64,000 nt of DNA. It comes from Thioflexithrix psekupsensis. GTDB taxonomy: Bacteria; Pseudomonadota; Gammaproteobacteria; Beggiatoales; Beggiatoaceae. This document shows positions 1 through 9,958 of the stretch, piece after piece (the first letter of the stretch is position 1; each line of letters opens with the position of its first letter). The position numbers were made by a program, and so were the translations under genes. The stretch lies in the NCBI RefSeq assembly GCF_002149925.1, contig NZ_MSLT01000018.1, positions 62,001-126,000 of the forward strand. The letters are read 5' to 3'. The notes under the pieces are model-generated. The model made no database searches, had not been told where the DNA came from, and was given only the letters and a program-made list of their open reading frames with translations.

Positions 1-195
1 TTATTAAGATTTGCGCCCAATGCCCCAGAGCAAAATCCAGTCGAGGATATTTGGCTTCAAGGTAAGAATTGGGTCAGAAAGAATTTTCATCGTCTATCAA
101 GCTTTAAAGAAGTCACTAGTATGTTTGAGACCTTTTTGTCAGGTAAAGTGTTTAAGTTTAATAAAATTAAACAGTATCTTATACCTAATATCTAG
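1..195 (+). CDS. IS630 transposase, C-terminal 64 residues (partial)
   Basis: Frame 1 from base 1 reads the C-terminal end of the IS630 transposase and stops at TAG 193-195. It includes the motif NPVEDIW, whose Glu is the third residue of the DDE catalytic triad. The rest of the translation agrees with the C-termini of the two complete copies in this window. The gene is cut only by the window edge, so whether this copy is intact cannot be judged here. Confidence 0.9.
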   Translation, partial: LLRFAPNAPEQNPVEDIWLQGKNWVRKNFHRLSSFKEVTSMFETFLSGKVFKFNKIKQYLIPNI

Positions 196-243
196 CTAGA
201 TATTAGAACTTAATTTGTTTTTATATCTCACATAATTTTGGTA
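1..243 (+). mobile_element. IS630-family element, right part only (copy A)
   Basis: The window opens inside an IS630 element. The sequence matches one end of the two full copies at 20174-21304 and 49002-50132, in the opposite orientation. It ends with the inverted-repeat tip AATTTTGGTA at 234-243, followed by a TA dinucleotide, as expected for IS630 insertion into TA. The rest lies outside the window. Confidence 0.9.
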
Positions 244-328
244 TATTAATATGGGTATATTAACCAATACTTATATTCTAAACAAGAGGTATCGCCAAAC
301 TTATCCGTAAAAAAACCACAACAACAGC

Positions 329-415
329 GGCAGATCGATAGACCTGCCCTGGGCGTGTCAAAATGGCTTATCCTAACACAGACAATCGCAGGGACAGACA
401 GATAGGTCTGTCCTG
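329..415. repeat. two related small palindromes downstream of nadA
   Basis: Two similar dyads lie close together: GGCAG...CTGCC at 329-348 and GGGACAGAC...GTCTGTCC at about 391-413, both with ATAG in the loop. Neither is followed by a clear T-run in either direction. They may be dispersed palindromic repeats or a structured nadA 3' end. The rest of 246-511 shows no gene. Confidence 0.4.
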
Positions 416-511
416 TGAGGTTGACGGGGCAAAAAAGAATTGCATTGTCATGAGAAACAATGGGTTAAGAGAATGCAGCGCGGGCGCAAATTCCGCTCAA
501 ACAACAGGCAG

Positions 512-1612
512 TTAAGACACATCAAACATGCGTTGCAAGGACAAACGGGCTTGTTCGGCCTCTTTGGCATCGACGCGAATTTGATTGACCACTTTACCGG
601 CCACCAAATTTTCTAACACCCATAACAAGTGTTGTGGATCAGTACGATACATTGTAGAACACATGCACAAATTGGGCGACATAAAATGAACATCAATCCC
701 TTGTGGCGCGCAAGTCATCGCCAAGCGTTTGACCAAATTCAATTCTGTCCCGACCAACCAACGTGTGCCGGGGGGCGAGTGTGTCACCACGTCAATAATG
801 TATTCAGTCGATCCCACTTCATGCGACTTTTGACACACTTCAAAACTGGATTCAGGATGAGAAATAATGCGCGTTTCAGGATATTGGGCTAAAAACTGAT
901 CGATATGTTCGGGTTTAAATAACTGATGTACCGAACAAAAACCTTTCCATAAAATTAATTTAGCCTGTTTAATCTGTTCACGGGTCAAGCCACCGCGAGG
1001 CAAATTAAAATCCCACACCACCATCTCATCCAATGCCATTCCCATGCGATAAGCAGTATTTCTTCCCAAATGCTGATCGGGGAAAAATAACACTTTTTCG
1101 CGCTGCTGCCACGCCCACGTAAGTATTTTGCGGGCATTTGTTGAAGTACAAACAATCCCACCATGACGACCACAAAAGGCTTTTAAATCCGCCGCCGAAT
1201 TAATGTAAGTCACGGGAGTGATAGTCTGATCGGCATCGCCCAATACCTCGTTTAATTCGCGCCACGCCCGCTCTACTTTGGCTAAATTCGCCATATCCGC
1301 CATAGAACAACCCGCGCCCAAATCGGGTAAAATCGCCACCTGTTCAGGTCGAGTCATAATATCCGCGACTTCAGCCATAAAATGCACGCCACAAAACACA
1401 ATATATTCTGCATTAGACTGTGCGGCTTCGCGGGATAATTTTAATGAATCTCCCGTATAATCCGCATGTTGAAACACTTCTTGTCGTTGATAATGGTGGC
1501 CTAAAATGGCCACGCGCTCGCCCAATTGTGCCTTTGCGCCACGAATTCGTGCTTGACAATCCGCCTCTTCCAACGCCATAAAACGCTCTATCGACAATTC
1601 GTAAATACCCAT
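512..1612 (-). CDS. nadA: quinolinate synthase A
   Basis: This 366-residue protein condenses iminoaspartate with dihydroxyacetone phosphate to quinolinate in de novo NAD synthesis, using a [4Fe-4S] cluster. Visible family features are the N-terminal ILGHHYQ motif, the conserved cysteines in VFCGVHFMAE, GIVCTSTNA and the C-terminal PNLCMCSTMYR, and the HPES motif. The length is normal for the longer (E. coli-like) NadA type. It starts with ATG at 1612 and stands alone on the minus strand; nadB is not in the window. The assignment is secure. Confidence 0.96.
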   Translation of the reverse strand: MGIYELSIERFMALEEADCQARIRGAKAQLGERVAILGHHYQRQEVFQHADYTGDSLKLSREAAQSNAEYIVFCGVHFMAEVADIMTRPEQVAILPDLGAGCSMADMANLAKVERAWRELNEVLGDADQTITPVTYINSAADLKAFCGRHGGIVCTSTNARKILTWAWQQREKVLFFPDQHLGRNTAYRMGMALDEMVVWDFNLPRGGLTREQIKQAKLILWKGFCSVHQLFKPEHIDQFLAQYPETRIISHPESSFEVCQKSHEVGSTEYIIDVVTHSPPGTRWLVGTELNLVKRLAMTCAPQGIDVHFMSPNLCMCSTMYRTDPQHLLWVLENLVAGKVVNQIRVDAKEAEQARLSLQRMFDVS

Positions 1613-1913
1613 AACAACCCCTTGACCTGTGGTTAGACCACTTTATGTTATTGTTTTTTAAGGTTTATCACACCATTTTGAGGATGAACCAGATAGTTTA
1701 AAAACACAAAAAAGATAGTTTTATTTCACAACTTTCTATAATAGTCAATTTACCCGCAATCGTCAAATGAGGGATTGAATGCGGGTCATCACTCAACTAT
1801 TGGACATTAATCCATTTCTATTTTTGATAAGAAAAAACTTGAGTCAATAAGCGTATCATTTTAACATAGACGGTTTAAACAACAATAACGCTTTGGCATC
1901 TCTTATTAAAAGA

Positions 1914-4625
1914 ATGAAAAACCAACATTTACAATTTCACCGTTCGTTCATTGCAATGAATCAGAAAACAGAATCATTAATTAAACGTAAAATTCAATGC
2001 AAATTTACAGTTTTTACCTTTATCATGCTGGCATTATTTGGCATTCCTGTGGTGACGATTGGCTATATGGTCATTAGCAACACGGTTTATCGCTTGCAAG
2101 GTCAATTATTTTCTAAAGAACTGAATCAAGTGCATTATCTAATTACGCAAGAGCATCAAATCTTACAAGATGCGGGCGTGAGCGGTTTATCGGCTTACGT
2201 AGAACAAGCGCAGCAAGAATTGCTGCTGCAATTACAGCGATTACAATCCGATTCTCACAGTGAACAATTATGGATTATTAACGCACAAAAAACCTTGTTA
2301 TTACATCCCATTTATCCCAAATATCACCATTATGATATGCCGTATATTAAGACGATGTTAGCCGAAAAATCAGGCACTATTCGTTATGTGCAGGATAATG
2401 TGGATTATTATGCAGTGTTTCAATGGGTGCCAGAATGGGAATGGTTGATTGTTTTTTCTATTGATCAAAAGACCTTATTTGCAGAACGTACATTTTATTT
2501 AGAAATGGTGCTAATGAGCGGTGGTTTGGTATTAATTTTTGTATTGGGTTTTTCTTATTTTTTAACCTCTGGCATTGCGCGTAAAATCCAGATTATTTTA
2601 AGTTATTTAAAAGAGATTGAACACGGCAATTTACAATTATCGCCTTTGCCTAGCAGTTCTGATGAAATTGGTTTAATTCAAAGCGGCATAAATAACATGC
2701 TGGATAAAGTTTCATCAGCCAATCAATTATTACTTGATGAAATTACTCACCGTCAACACATTGAACAGGAATTACGTGAAAGTGAAGCCTATTGGCATTT
2801 ATTATTTCAAGAATCATTGGGCGGATTGGTATTAAATCGATTCAGTGATGGCGCATTTGTCGATGCCAATCCTGCTTATTTACGCTTGATTGGCTATACT
2901 AAAGAAGAATTATTGACGCGCCGCCTTTCTTTTTTGGACATTACGCCTCCTGCTTATTTTCAAGCCGAATTGGCACAAATCAAAAAATTGCAAGAAACAG
3001 GGCGTTATGGCCCTTATGAAAAAGTCTATTTGCATAAGCTCGGTTATTCTGTTCCTGTGCGTTTATCGGGGCTTATATTAGAGCGAATGGGCGAGCGGTT
3101 TATTTGGAGTAATGTTGAAGACATTACTGAGCAAAAACGCAGTGAAATTGCCTTGCGAGAAGCGCGTGATAATGCAGAACAGGCCAAATTTGCTGCAGAA
3201 ACGGCCAATCGTGCCAAAAGCACTTTTCTCGCCAATATGAGCCATGAATTGCGCACGCCTTTAAACGGTATTTTAGGCTATACCCAAATTCTGCGCCGCG
3301 ATGCCAGTTTAAATGAGAAACAGCGAGAAGGCATTGCGATTATTGAACGCAGCGGAGAATATTTATTAACGCTTATTAACGATATTTTAGATTTATTTAA
3401 GGTAGAAGCGGGACGAATTGAATTATACCAAACCACATTTAATTTTCTCCATTTTATAGAAGAAATCACTGAATTATTTAAAATGCGGGCTTCGCAGAAA
3501 AATATCGCATTTATTTATGAACCATTAACCGCTTTACCCACAGGTTTATATGCCGATGAGAAACGACTGCGCCAAATTATTATTAACTTACTGAGTAATG
3601 CGGTTAAATTCACTGAATATGGTGGCGTGAGTTTAAAAATTGGTTTAGTCGAATCTTTGCCATTTTGCGATGGTGAAACCGTGTTGATCCGTTTTCAAAT
3701 AGAAGACACAGGCATTGGTATTGATGATGAAGAGATACAAAAGATTTTCTTGCCTTTTCAACAAATTGGTGAGATTAGCCACAAATCAGAAGGCACGGGT
3801 TTAGGTTTGTCTATTACGAAAAACTTAGTCGAATTGATGAATGGAGAATTGCATGTCAAAAGCGCACTGAATAAAGGCAGTTGTTTCTGGTTTATTTTAC
3901 CGTTAAAAACAGCTTCTTATTTAGTAAAACCTAAAGAAAATGAGAACACGCCTGTGATTCGTGGTTATGCAGGAGAACGGCGACGAATTCTCATTGTAGA
4001 TGATAAATTAGAAAATCGCTCTGTGCTGGTTAATTTGTTGCAGCCATTAGGTTTTGACTTGGCTGAAGCGGATAATGGTATTACTGGGCTAGAACAAGCC
4101 ATGCGTTTTGTGCCTGATTTAATTTTAACCGATTTGGTGATGCCAGCAATGGATGGCTTTGAATTAACGCGACATATTCGCCAAAGTCCAAAATTGCAAC
4201 ATATTGCAATTATCGCCATTTCGGCCAGTGTTTTTGACTATCATCAAAATGAAAGTCAAGCCGCAGGCTGTAATGCTTTTATTGGTAAACCGGTTCATTT
4301 TGAGGAATTGTTAGATTTAATACAAGCGCAATTAAATGTGCCATGGATTTATGATACAGGAATAATGGAAAGCAATAAAAGCAGTGAAATGTCCGCGCCG
4401 CATTCACTGGCTGATCTGCCTTTATTAGGGCCGAATCCACAACAGGCACAACAATTGTATGATTTAGTATTAATGGGAGATATTGCAGGTATTATTCACG
4501 CGGGTGAATTCTTGGTAAAACAACAACCTGAATTAAGGTTATTTTCAGAAAAATTACAAGAACTGGCCAAACAATTCGCCGAAGAACAATTGACAGAATT
4601 GTTACAAAATTATTTACCCAAATAA
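1914..4625 (+). CDS. membrane hybrid sensor histidine kinase (sensor-HAMP-PAS-HisKA-HATPase-REC)
   Basis: Residues about 31-54 and 194-219 are membrane helices bracketing a periplasmic sensor of about 140 residues, possibly Cache-like. They are followed by HAMP, a PAS domain (about 285-405), HisKA with the phospho-accepting His in [10 protein letters not shown] near 444, and an HATPase domain with the G-box GTGLGLSI. A receiver domain near 690-800 has VDD and the Asp in LTDLVMP. A C-terminal helical tail of about 90 residues is typical of kinases of this kind in sulfur bacteria. An in-frame TTG at 1893 would add seven residues and an ATG at 1959 would shorten it. None has a convincing Shine-Dalgarno, so the start is uncertain. 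The signal sensed is unknown. Confidence 0.9.
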   Translation: MKNQHLQFHRSFIAMNQKTESLIKRKIQCKFTVFTFIMLALFGIPVVTIGYMVISNTVYRLQGQLFSKELNQVHYLITQEHQILQDAGVSGLSAYVEQAQQELLLQLQRLQSDSHSEQLWIINAQKTLLLHPIYPKYHHYDMPYIKTMLAEKSGTIRYVQDNVDYYAVFQWVPEWEWLIVFSIDQKTLFAERTFYLEMVLMSGGLVLIFVLGFSYFLTSGIARKIQIILSYLKEIEHGNLQLSPLPSSSDEIGLIQSGINNMLDKVSSANQLLLDEITHRQHIEQELRESEAYWHLLFQESLGGLVLNRFSDGAFVDANPAYLRLIGYTKEELLTRRLSFLDITPPAYFQAELAQIKKLQETGRYGPYEKVYLHKLGYSVPVRLSGLILERMGERFIWSNVEDITEQKRSEIALREARDNAEQAKFAAETANRAKSTFLANMSHELRTPLNGILGYTQILRRDASLNEKQREGIAIIERSGEYLLTLINDILDLFKVEAGRIELYQTTFNFLHFIEEITELFKMRASQKNIAFIYEPLTALPTGLYADEKRLRQIIINLLSNAVKFTEYGGVSLKIGLVESLPFCDGETVLIRFQIEDTGIGIDDEEIQKIFLPFQQIGEISHKSEGTGLGLSITKNLVELMNGELHVKSALNKGSCFWFILPLKTASYLVKPKENENTPVIRGYAGERRRILIVDDKLENRSVLVNLLQPLGFDLAEADNGITGLEQAMRFVPDLILTDLVMPAMDGFELTRHIRQSPKLQHIAIIAISASVFDYHQNESQAAGCNAFIGKPVHFEELLDLIQAQLNVPWIYDTGIMESNKSSEMSAPHSLADLPLLGPNPQQAQQLYDLVLMGDIAGIIHAGEFLVKQQPELRLFSEKLQELAKQFAEEQLTELLQNYLPK

Positions 4626-4717
4626 AACTTGCTTTTACGTTGTAACAATCGCTTTTTTTCGCGTAAAATAACGGATATTGTTTTTCACTGGGCTTTTTTG
4701 CCCGCATGGGAGTGATG

Positions 4718-5227
4718 ATGACTAAAGATTATTATGCCATTTTGGGAATAAAACCCGATACTGATCAATCACTCATTAAGACCGCTGCGCAGGCTCAAGC
4801 GAATGAAATTAATGAGGCCTTTCGGGTATTGAATGATCCAGAACAGCGAGCCGCTTATGATGTCATTTGGCAGCAACATTATGCGCAAAACAGCGTGGTT
4901 TCTTCGCCCAATCCATCCGTTATTACCGCATCTCCTTCTAGTCCTAAAATGGGAATGCACGGCGAACATAATCCCCCCCGATCTTCGGTGACTTTTGCCA
5001 CTTATTCAAAAGATAAAACCTCATCTGATCGCGGAAATTTCTTGGGTCAATTAGTCGCAAAAGTCAGAATTCAAGCACCCAATTCAATGCGAGAAGTTTT
5101 GATTTTATTATTAGCGGTGGTTTTTTTCGTCTATGTAGCCAGTGGCTTTTTTGTTCCCTTGCATGAACGTCAAGATGTCGGCAGTAACTTGAATTTTAAA
5201 CGATTAAGCCAACAAGGGCCGCAATAG
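4718..5227 (+). CDS. degenerate J-domain (CbpA-like) membrane protein
   Basis: The N-terminus, DYYAILGIKPDTD then NEINEAFRVLNDPEQRAAYD, matches helices I and III-IV of a CbpA/DnaJ J-domain. Helix II and the HPD loop that activates DnaK are absent, as if about 22 residues were deleted in frame. A low-complexity Ser/Pro linker follows, then one C-terminal membrane helix (about residues 125-147). The chosen ATG at 4718 is five bases after GGGAG; ATGs at 4706 and 4715 are less well spaced. Without HPD it is unlikely to act as a DnaK co-chaperone. The sequence does not say what it does instead. Confidence 0.75.
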   Translation: MTKDYYAILGIKPDTDQSLIKTAAQAQANEINEAFRVLNDPEQRAAYDVIWQQHYAQNSVVSSPNPSVITASPSSPKMGMHGEHNPPRSSVTFATYSKDKTSSDRGNFLGQLVAKVRIQAPNSMREVLILLLAVVFFVYVASGFFVPLHERQDVGSNLNFKRLSQQGPQ

Positions 5228-5247
5228 TCTAATTAAAAAATGTCAGC

Positions 5248-6228
5248 ATGAATACATTTTTTTTACGCGGTTTAATCAAGAATATTCAAGTCACGACTTG
5301 GGTGTTATGGCGGTTTTTTATTTGGTTGGGGATAGTGACATTAATTTTTGGATTAATAGGGCAATGGGTGCGGGATATTTACCTTATTTTTAGCTTTTTT
5401 TCTTACATCCCATTATTACCGATTGCCTTATTATTTTTATTATTGGATATATTGTGGCGTGGACGGTTATTTTCTCGCCTTCGTTTTGTGGTCAGTTTTA
5501 TTGCTATTGTAGCGATTTTTACTCACTTACATTATTTAAAAGGTTGGGAAAATTTTCAAGCTGTAGAAAAACAGCCGCAATCTATTATTTTAATTCATTG
5601 GAATGTGTTATGGGGAACGTGGCAGCATTGGGAGGCCATTGCACAGCGCATTCAAACTGAAAATCCAGACATTATTGTGATCAGTGAACCCCCATCAATA
5701 TGGGATTTAGGACAACTAAAAAAACAATTGGGAAATAATAAACAAGAATGGTATTTATTATCCCGTTGGCCGCTGGTTATATTATCAAAATATCCTATTG
5801 ATGTTAAAGAAAAAATCTTATTCACTAATGGTATTGGAGTATTAGTAGAATTAACCATTGCCGATAAAATAATGCGCTTATTAATGATTGATGGTAAACG
5901 AGATTTATGGCAATCACGAGATTATTTATTAGGCGATATTTACCGTTATTTGCTAGAAAATCAACCGATTCATTTAATCGTAGGCGATTTTAATGCGCTG
6001 GGAAATAGTCGCGGGTTTGATGCGTGGTCAACCTTGAATTACCAATTGGCGGCGCGCACGGCAGGGCAGTGGCGTGGGACGTGGCCAAGTGGTTTTCCTT
6101 TGTATGATATTGATCACGTCTGGTTACATGAAGAATTACAATTAGAGCAGTTACATTTTCTCTATCACCCCGCCACGGATCATCGCGGACAATCCGTACA
6201 ATTTTCATGGGAAAAGCGAGATTTTTAG
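5248..6228 (+). CDS. endonuclease/exonuclease/phosphatase-family protein with N-terminal membrane helices
   Basis: About 90 N-terminal residues form three hydrophobic segments. They are followed by an EEP domain with the usual landmarks: Asn in HWNVLW, Glu in VISEPP, GDFNALG, and the catalytic TDHRG near the C-terminus. These are the metal and phosphate ligands of Mg-dependent phosphodiesterases (DNase I-like fold). The layout fits the membrane-attached EEP proteins of Gram-negative bacteria whose substrates are mostly unknown. It starts 20 bp after the J-domain gene and is probably cotranscribed with it. Confidence 0.85.
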   Translation: MNTFFLRGLIKNIQVTTWVLWRFFIWLGIVTLIFGLIGQWVRDIYLIFSFFSYIPLLPIALLFLLLDILWRGRLFSRLRFVVSFIAIVAIFTHLHYLKGWENFQAVEKQPQSIILIHWNVLWGTWQHWEAIAQRIQTENPDIIVISEPPSIWDLGQLKKQLGNNKQEWYLLSRWPLVILSKYPIDVKEKILFTNGIGVLVELTIADKIMRLLMIDGKRDLWQSRDYLLGDIYRYLLENQPIHLIVGDFNALGNSRGFDAWSTLNYQLAARTAGQWRGTWPSGFPLYDIDHVWLHEELQLEQLHFLYHPATDHRGQSVQFSWEKRDF

Positions 6229-6349
6229 CGGTTTTTTTGGTTTTATTCTGCGCTAAATTTTTGCTGACCCATCGCTTGACTCGCCAAAAAATCAATACAT
6301 CTGCTATAGTGTTAGCGCACAAATTGCCGTTTCCATTGAGGTAATGCAG

Positions 6350-6988
6350 ATGATCAACGCCAGAAAACGCATCAACGAAGCCATTGTTAGACAAGCCATC
6401 GGTGAATTGGCAGCACAGGGTAAAAAAACCTCTGTCCGCGCCCTTCTCGCCCACATCGGCTATGGCAGCATGGCAACAATTGCTAAATACAAAAATCAGA
6501 TCGAACACAATCCTGTCTCTGTCTCTTCCACCGCGGCAGAACCTGCCGATCCTGTTTTTCATGTCGCCCATCGGGTGTTATTGGAAATATTGCCTGTTTT
6601 AGAAGAACGCATTCAATCTTATTTAGAAGATTCTTTAGCGTCTTTTAAAGACCATGATTATCAAGATTTACAGCAACATTTTCAAACGCTAGAAGAAGAA
6701 CTGCGTCATAAAGAAAATGAATTGCGTGATATTCGCCAACTTTATCACAGTGTTTTAGCGGATCGTTCCGAAAAAACCCGCACTGCGATTGCATTAAAAC
6801 AACGGGTGCATAAATTAAAGCAAGAATTAGAAGAAAAAGAATCACAATTGCAGCAATTACAAGCGCAAATCAATGAAGCGGCTGGATCGGCGCATTCTTT
6901 GGTTGAAGCCAATGTGTTGCAATTGAGCGGAAATCACGCTGGTTATTTTATCGATTATTCTGCATTAATCGCATGGAATATGCCGTAG
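6350..6988 (+). CDS. KfrA-like DNA-binding protein with coiled coil
   Basis: Residues 1-55 resemble the KfrA N-terminal DNA-binding domain: INEAIVRQAIGEL, then a helix-turn-helix around TSVRALLAHIGYGSMATIAKYK. A long Glu/Lys/Gln-rich coiled coil occupies about residues 90-180, so it is likely an elongated dimer. KfrA proteins are plasmid-borne autoregulators and segregation helpers; chromosomal homologues are common and mostly uncharacterised. ATG 6350 is eight bases after GAGG, better spaced than the in-frame ATG at 6344. Confidence 0.75.
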   Translation: MINARKRINEAIVRQAIGELAAQGKKTSVRALLAHIGYGSMATIAKYKNQIEHNPVSVSSTAAEPADPVFHVAHRVLLEILPVLEERIQSYLEDSLASFKDHDYQDLQQHFQTLEEELRHKENELRDIRQLYHSVLADRSEKTRTAIALKQRVHKLKQELEEKESQLQQLQAQINEAAGSAHSLVEANVLQLSGNHAGYFIDYSALIAWNMP

Positions 6989-7019
6989 AAATTACTTTAA
7001 CATTGTGCCTAAATATCTT

Positions 7020-7859
7020 ATGGATGATATTGAAACTCAGAATCTTGAATTGCAATTGCTGTTACAGGCGATTTATTTAAAATATGGTTATGATTTTCGT
7101 AATTATGCGAAGGCTTCCATTAAGCGTCGCATTTTGCACCGTTTAACCAGTGATAAATTGCCTAATATTTCGGCAATGCAACATCGTTTATTATATGATG
7201 AGGCTTTTTTTGGGCGTTTATTATTAGATTTATCCATTAATGTGACTGAAATGTTTAGAGACCCTAATTTTTATTTAGCCATTCGTCAACACGTGATTCC
7301 TCAATTAAGAGAATTGCCTTATTTAAAAATTTGGCATGCAGGATGTTCTACGGGAGAAGAAGTTTATTCAATGGCGATTGTGTTGAAAGAAGAAGGGCTT
7401 TATGACCGCACCCAAATTTATGCCACAGACATGAATGAGGTGGTATTGAGACAAGCCCGTGAAGGCATTTTTGCGATTAATCATTTAAAACAATATACCG
7501 CGAATTATCAAAAGGCAGGCGGGCAAGAATCTTTTTCTAATTATTATTCGGCACATTATGATCATGTGGTGATGGATAAATCGTTAAAAAAACGGGTTTT
7601 ATTTTCTGATCATAATTTGGCAACGGATGGAGTTTTTGGAGAAATGAATTTAATTATGTGTCGTAATGTATTAATTTATTTTGACCGAGATTTACAAAAT
7701 AGAGTGTTTAATTTATTTAAAGAAAGTTTGTGTGATAATGGATTTCTTTGTTTAGGTTCAAAAGAAAGTATCCGTTTATCTGTGCATTCTAATACTTTTG
7801 AAGATGTGGTCAAAGAAGAAAAAATATATCGTAAAAAAATATCTCAAAATATACTTTAA
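7020..7859 (+). CDS. cheR: CheR-type protein-glutamate methyltransferase
   Basis: SAM-dependent methylation of chemoreceptor glutamates is expected. The N-terminal helical CheR domain is followed by the Rossmann methyltransferase domain with the SAM motif HAGCSTGEEVYS. Further CheR landmarks are IYATDMNE, the LIMCRNVLIYFD motif and FLCLGSKESI. The length (279 residues) is that of a stand-alone CheR. A GTG at 7005 would add five residues; neither start has a clear ribosome site. It is followed by cheB and a response-regulator/kinase fusion, so it may serve a sensory pathway other than flagellar chemotaxis. No receptor, CheA or CheW is in the window. Confidence 0.9.
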   Translation: MDDIETQNLELQLLLQAIYLKYGYDFRNYAKASIKRRILHRLTSDKLPNISAMQHRLLYDEAFFGRLLLDLSINVTEMFRDPNFYLAIRQHVIPQLRELPYLKIWHAGCSTGEEVYSMAIVLKEEGLYDRTQIYATDMNEVVLRQAREGIFAINHLKQYTANYQKAGGQESFSNYYSAHYDHVVMDKSLKKRVLFSDHNLATDGVFGEMNLIMCRNVLIYFDRDLQNRVFNLFKESLCDNGFLCLGSKESIRLSVHSNTFEDVVKEEKIYRKKISQNIL

Positions 7860-7910
7860 AAATTATTTTTACAAGCTAATTCTAATCTATCAATTTCCCC
7901 TAATGAATGA

Positions 7911-8507
7911 ATGAAAGAAAATACGGTTAAAACCTTTAAAGCAATTGTTATGGGGGCATCGGCTGGAGGAATTAAAGCATTAGGAATAGTATTGTCAGCT
8001 TTTCCTAAAGATTTTCCTGTACCTGTGTTAATTGTGCAGCATTTACACCCTAATTCTGACAGTTATTTAATTCAAATGTTAGCCCAGCAATGTGCTTTAA
8101 CGGTGAAACAAGCAGACGAAAAAGAATTGATTCACGCCAGCACAGTTTACATTGCGCCACCCAATTATCATTTGTTGGTTGAGGAAGATTACAGTTTGTC
8201 CTTGAGTGTTGATCCGCGAGTGAATTTTTCTCGTCCTGCCATTGATGTTTTATTTGAAACGGCGGCTTATGCCTATCGTGATCAGTTGATTGGGGTGATT
8301 TTAACGGGGGCGAATGGCGATGGCAGTCAAGGCGTGAAATTAATCCGTAAATTAGGTGGATATCTGGTGGTGCAAGACCCTGCCACTGCCGAAGCCGAAG
8401 CCATGCCCCGTGCCGCTATTTCTGCGGTGCGTATTGATCGGGTTTTGCCTTTAGAGCAGATTGGCCCTTATTTAGTGCAGCTTATCAATCGTGGATGTCA
8501 ATTGTAG
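7911..8507 (+). CDS. cheB: CheB-type methylesterase, catalytic domain only
   Basis: The protein is 198 residues and corresponds to the CheB catalytic domain without the N-terminal receiver. The triad residues are visible: Ser in MGASAGG, His in VQHLHP, Asp in LTGANGDGSQG. It would remove methyl groups from, or deamidate, receptor Glu/Gln. Lacking its own receiver, it may be constitutive or controlled in trans by the next gene, which begins with a receiver domain. It lies 51 bp after cheR. Confidence 0.9.
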   Translation: MKENTVKTFKAIVMGASAGGIKALGIVLSAFPKDFPVPVLIVQHLHPNSDSYLIQMLAQQCALTVKQADEKELIHASTVYIAPPNYHLLVEEDYSLSLSVDPRVNFSRPAIDVLFETAAYAYRDQLIGVILTGANGDGSQGVKLIRKLGGYLVVQDPATAEAEAMPRAAISAVRIDRVLPLEQIGPYLVQLINRGCQL

Positions 8508-8590
8508 TGAAAGATGTTAATATGCACGAATCGCTACGCCTCTGGCAAAAAACTTAATCTTTCTTCAATAAACGGTTTGGATACCTATTT

Positions 8591-9925
8591 ATGTCTAAAT
8601 CAGATTTAGATTTACCTCGAATTTTAATTGTCGATGACAATAAGAATAATTTATTTACTTTAGATACGTTATTAAACGAGCATGTTCAAGCGGATATTGT
8701 TCAAGCGGATTCAGGATTAGCGGCGTTGCAAATTCTGTTAAAAGAAAATATCGATCTTATTTTAATGGATATTCAAATGCCAGAAATGGACGGCTTTGAA
8801 ACCGCAAAATTAGTGCGTTCTCGTAAAAAAACGCAACATATCCCTATTGTTTTTTTAACGGCTGCTTATAAAAGTGAAGATTTTAAACAAAAAGGTTTTG
8901 AAATTGGCGCAGCCGATTATTTAACTAAACCCATCGACGCACCCCAATTAATCAGCAGAATTCGCACTTATTTACGTTTTATTGAACAAGAACATTTGTA
9001 CAATCGAGAACTTGAACGTAAAGTGCAAGAACGCACGGCTGAATTGCAACAAGCCAGAGATGAATTAGAACATAAAGTACAAGAACGCACGGCGCAATTA
9101 TTAGCCACGAATTTGGAGTTAAAAGCCGCCACCGAAGAAGCACAAACTGCCAGAAAAATTGCCGAAGAAGCCAATAACACCAAAAGCCAATTTATGGCAA
9201 ATATGAGCCATGAATTGCGCACGCCATTAAATGCCATTATTGGTTATAGTGAAATGCTTGGCGAAGAGGTTTTAGAGGCTAATTTAAGCGAATATTATGA
9301 AGATTTGCAAAAAATTTATCGCGCAGGTAAAAATTTATTGGGATTGATTAATGATGTCTTAGATATTTCTAAAATTGAAGCGGGACGAATGGAAGTTTTT
9401 CCTGAGAAAGTCGATTTAAATGAAGTATTTGAAGATGTGGTTAATACAGCGCGTCCGTTAATGGAAAGTAATCACAATAAATTAATTATTGATGCGCCCG
9501 ATGATTTGGGAGAAATGCACAGCGATGTGACTAAAGTGCGACAAATTTTGTTGAATTTGTTGAGTAATGCCGCTAAATTCACGGAGCATGGCGAGGTGCG
9601 CGTCAGTATTGTACGAGAGCAGCGCATTGAGCAGGAATGGGTGCGTTTTACGGTGCAAGACACTGGGATCGGCATTACCAGCGAACAAATGGCAAAATTA
9701 TTTAAGCCCTTTACCCAAGCCGATGCGTCAACCACACGCCGTTATGGGGGGACTGGATTAGGTTTAGCCATTACTAAAAGTTTTGCCGAAATTATGGGCG
9801 GTAAAATTACCAGTTCTAGTGTTCCCGGACAGGGTAGTATTTTCTGTGTGGAATTGCCCGTGATTACTCAACATCATGATCCCGATCAAATGGCAAAAAA
9901 TCATACCGACCCTCGCACTCCTTAA
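8591..9925 (+). CDS. cytoplasmic receiver-histidine kinase (REC-coiled coil-HisKA-HATPase)
   Basis: The order is reversed relative to ordinary hybrid kinases. A receiver comes first (ILIVDDN, Asp in [13 protein letters not shown], Lys in LTKPID). A coiled coil follows, carrying a duplicated [18 protein letters not shown] segment. Then come HisKA (His in [10 protein letters not shown], near residue 206) and HATPase ([15 protein letters not shown]). No membrane helix is present, so it is cytosolic and probably relays a phosphate from another kinase. Placement after cheR-cheB suggests one signalling unit. The target regulator is not in the window. Confidence 0.9.
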   Translation: MSKSDLDLPRILIVDDNKNNLFTLDTLLNEHVQADIVQADSGLAALQILLKENIDLILMDIQMPEMDGFETAKLVRSRKKTQHIPIVFLTAAYKSEDFKQKGFEIGAADYLTKPIDAPQLISRIRTYLRFIEQEHLYNRELERKVQERTAELQQARDELEHKVQERTAQLLATNLELKAATEEAQTARKIAEEANNTKSQFMANMSHELRTPLNAIIGYSEMLGEEVLEANLSEYYEDLQKIYRAGKNLLGLINDVLDISKIEAGRMEVFPEKVDLNEVFEDVVNTARPLMESNHNKLIIDAPDDLGEMHSDVTKVRQILLNLLSNAAKFTEHGEVRVSIVREQRIEQEWVRFTVQDTGIGITSEQMAKLFKPFTQADASTTRRYGGTGLGLAITKSFAEIMGGKITSSSVPGQGSIFCVELPVITQHHDPDQMAKNHTDPRTP

Positions 9926-9958
9926 ATAAAAAGAAACCATTTTGATATAGATGTAATA

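Noticed and set aside
6276-6310. Possible sigma70 promoter TTGACT...TATAGT before the KfrA-like gene
   Set aside because: The spacing is 23 bases, too long for a normal promoter.
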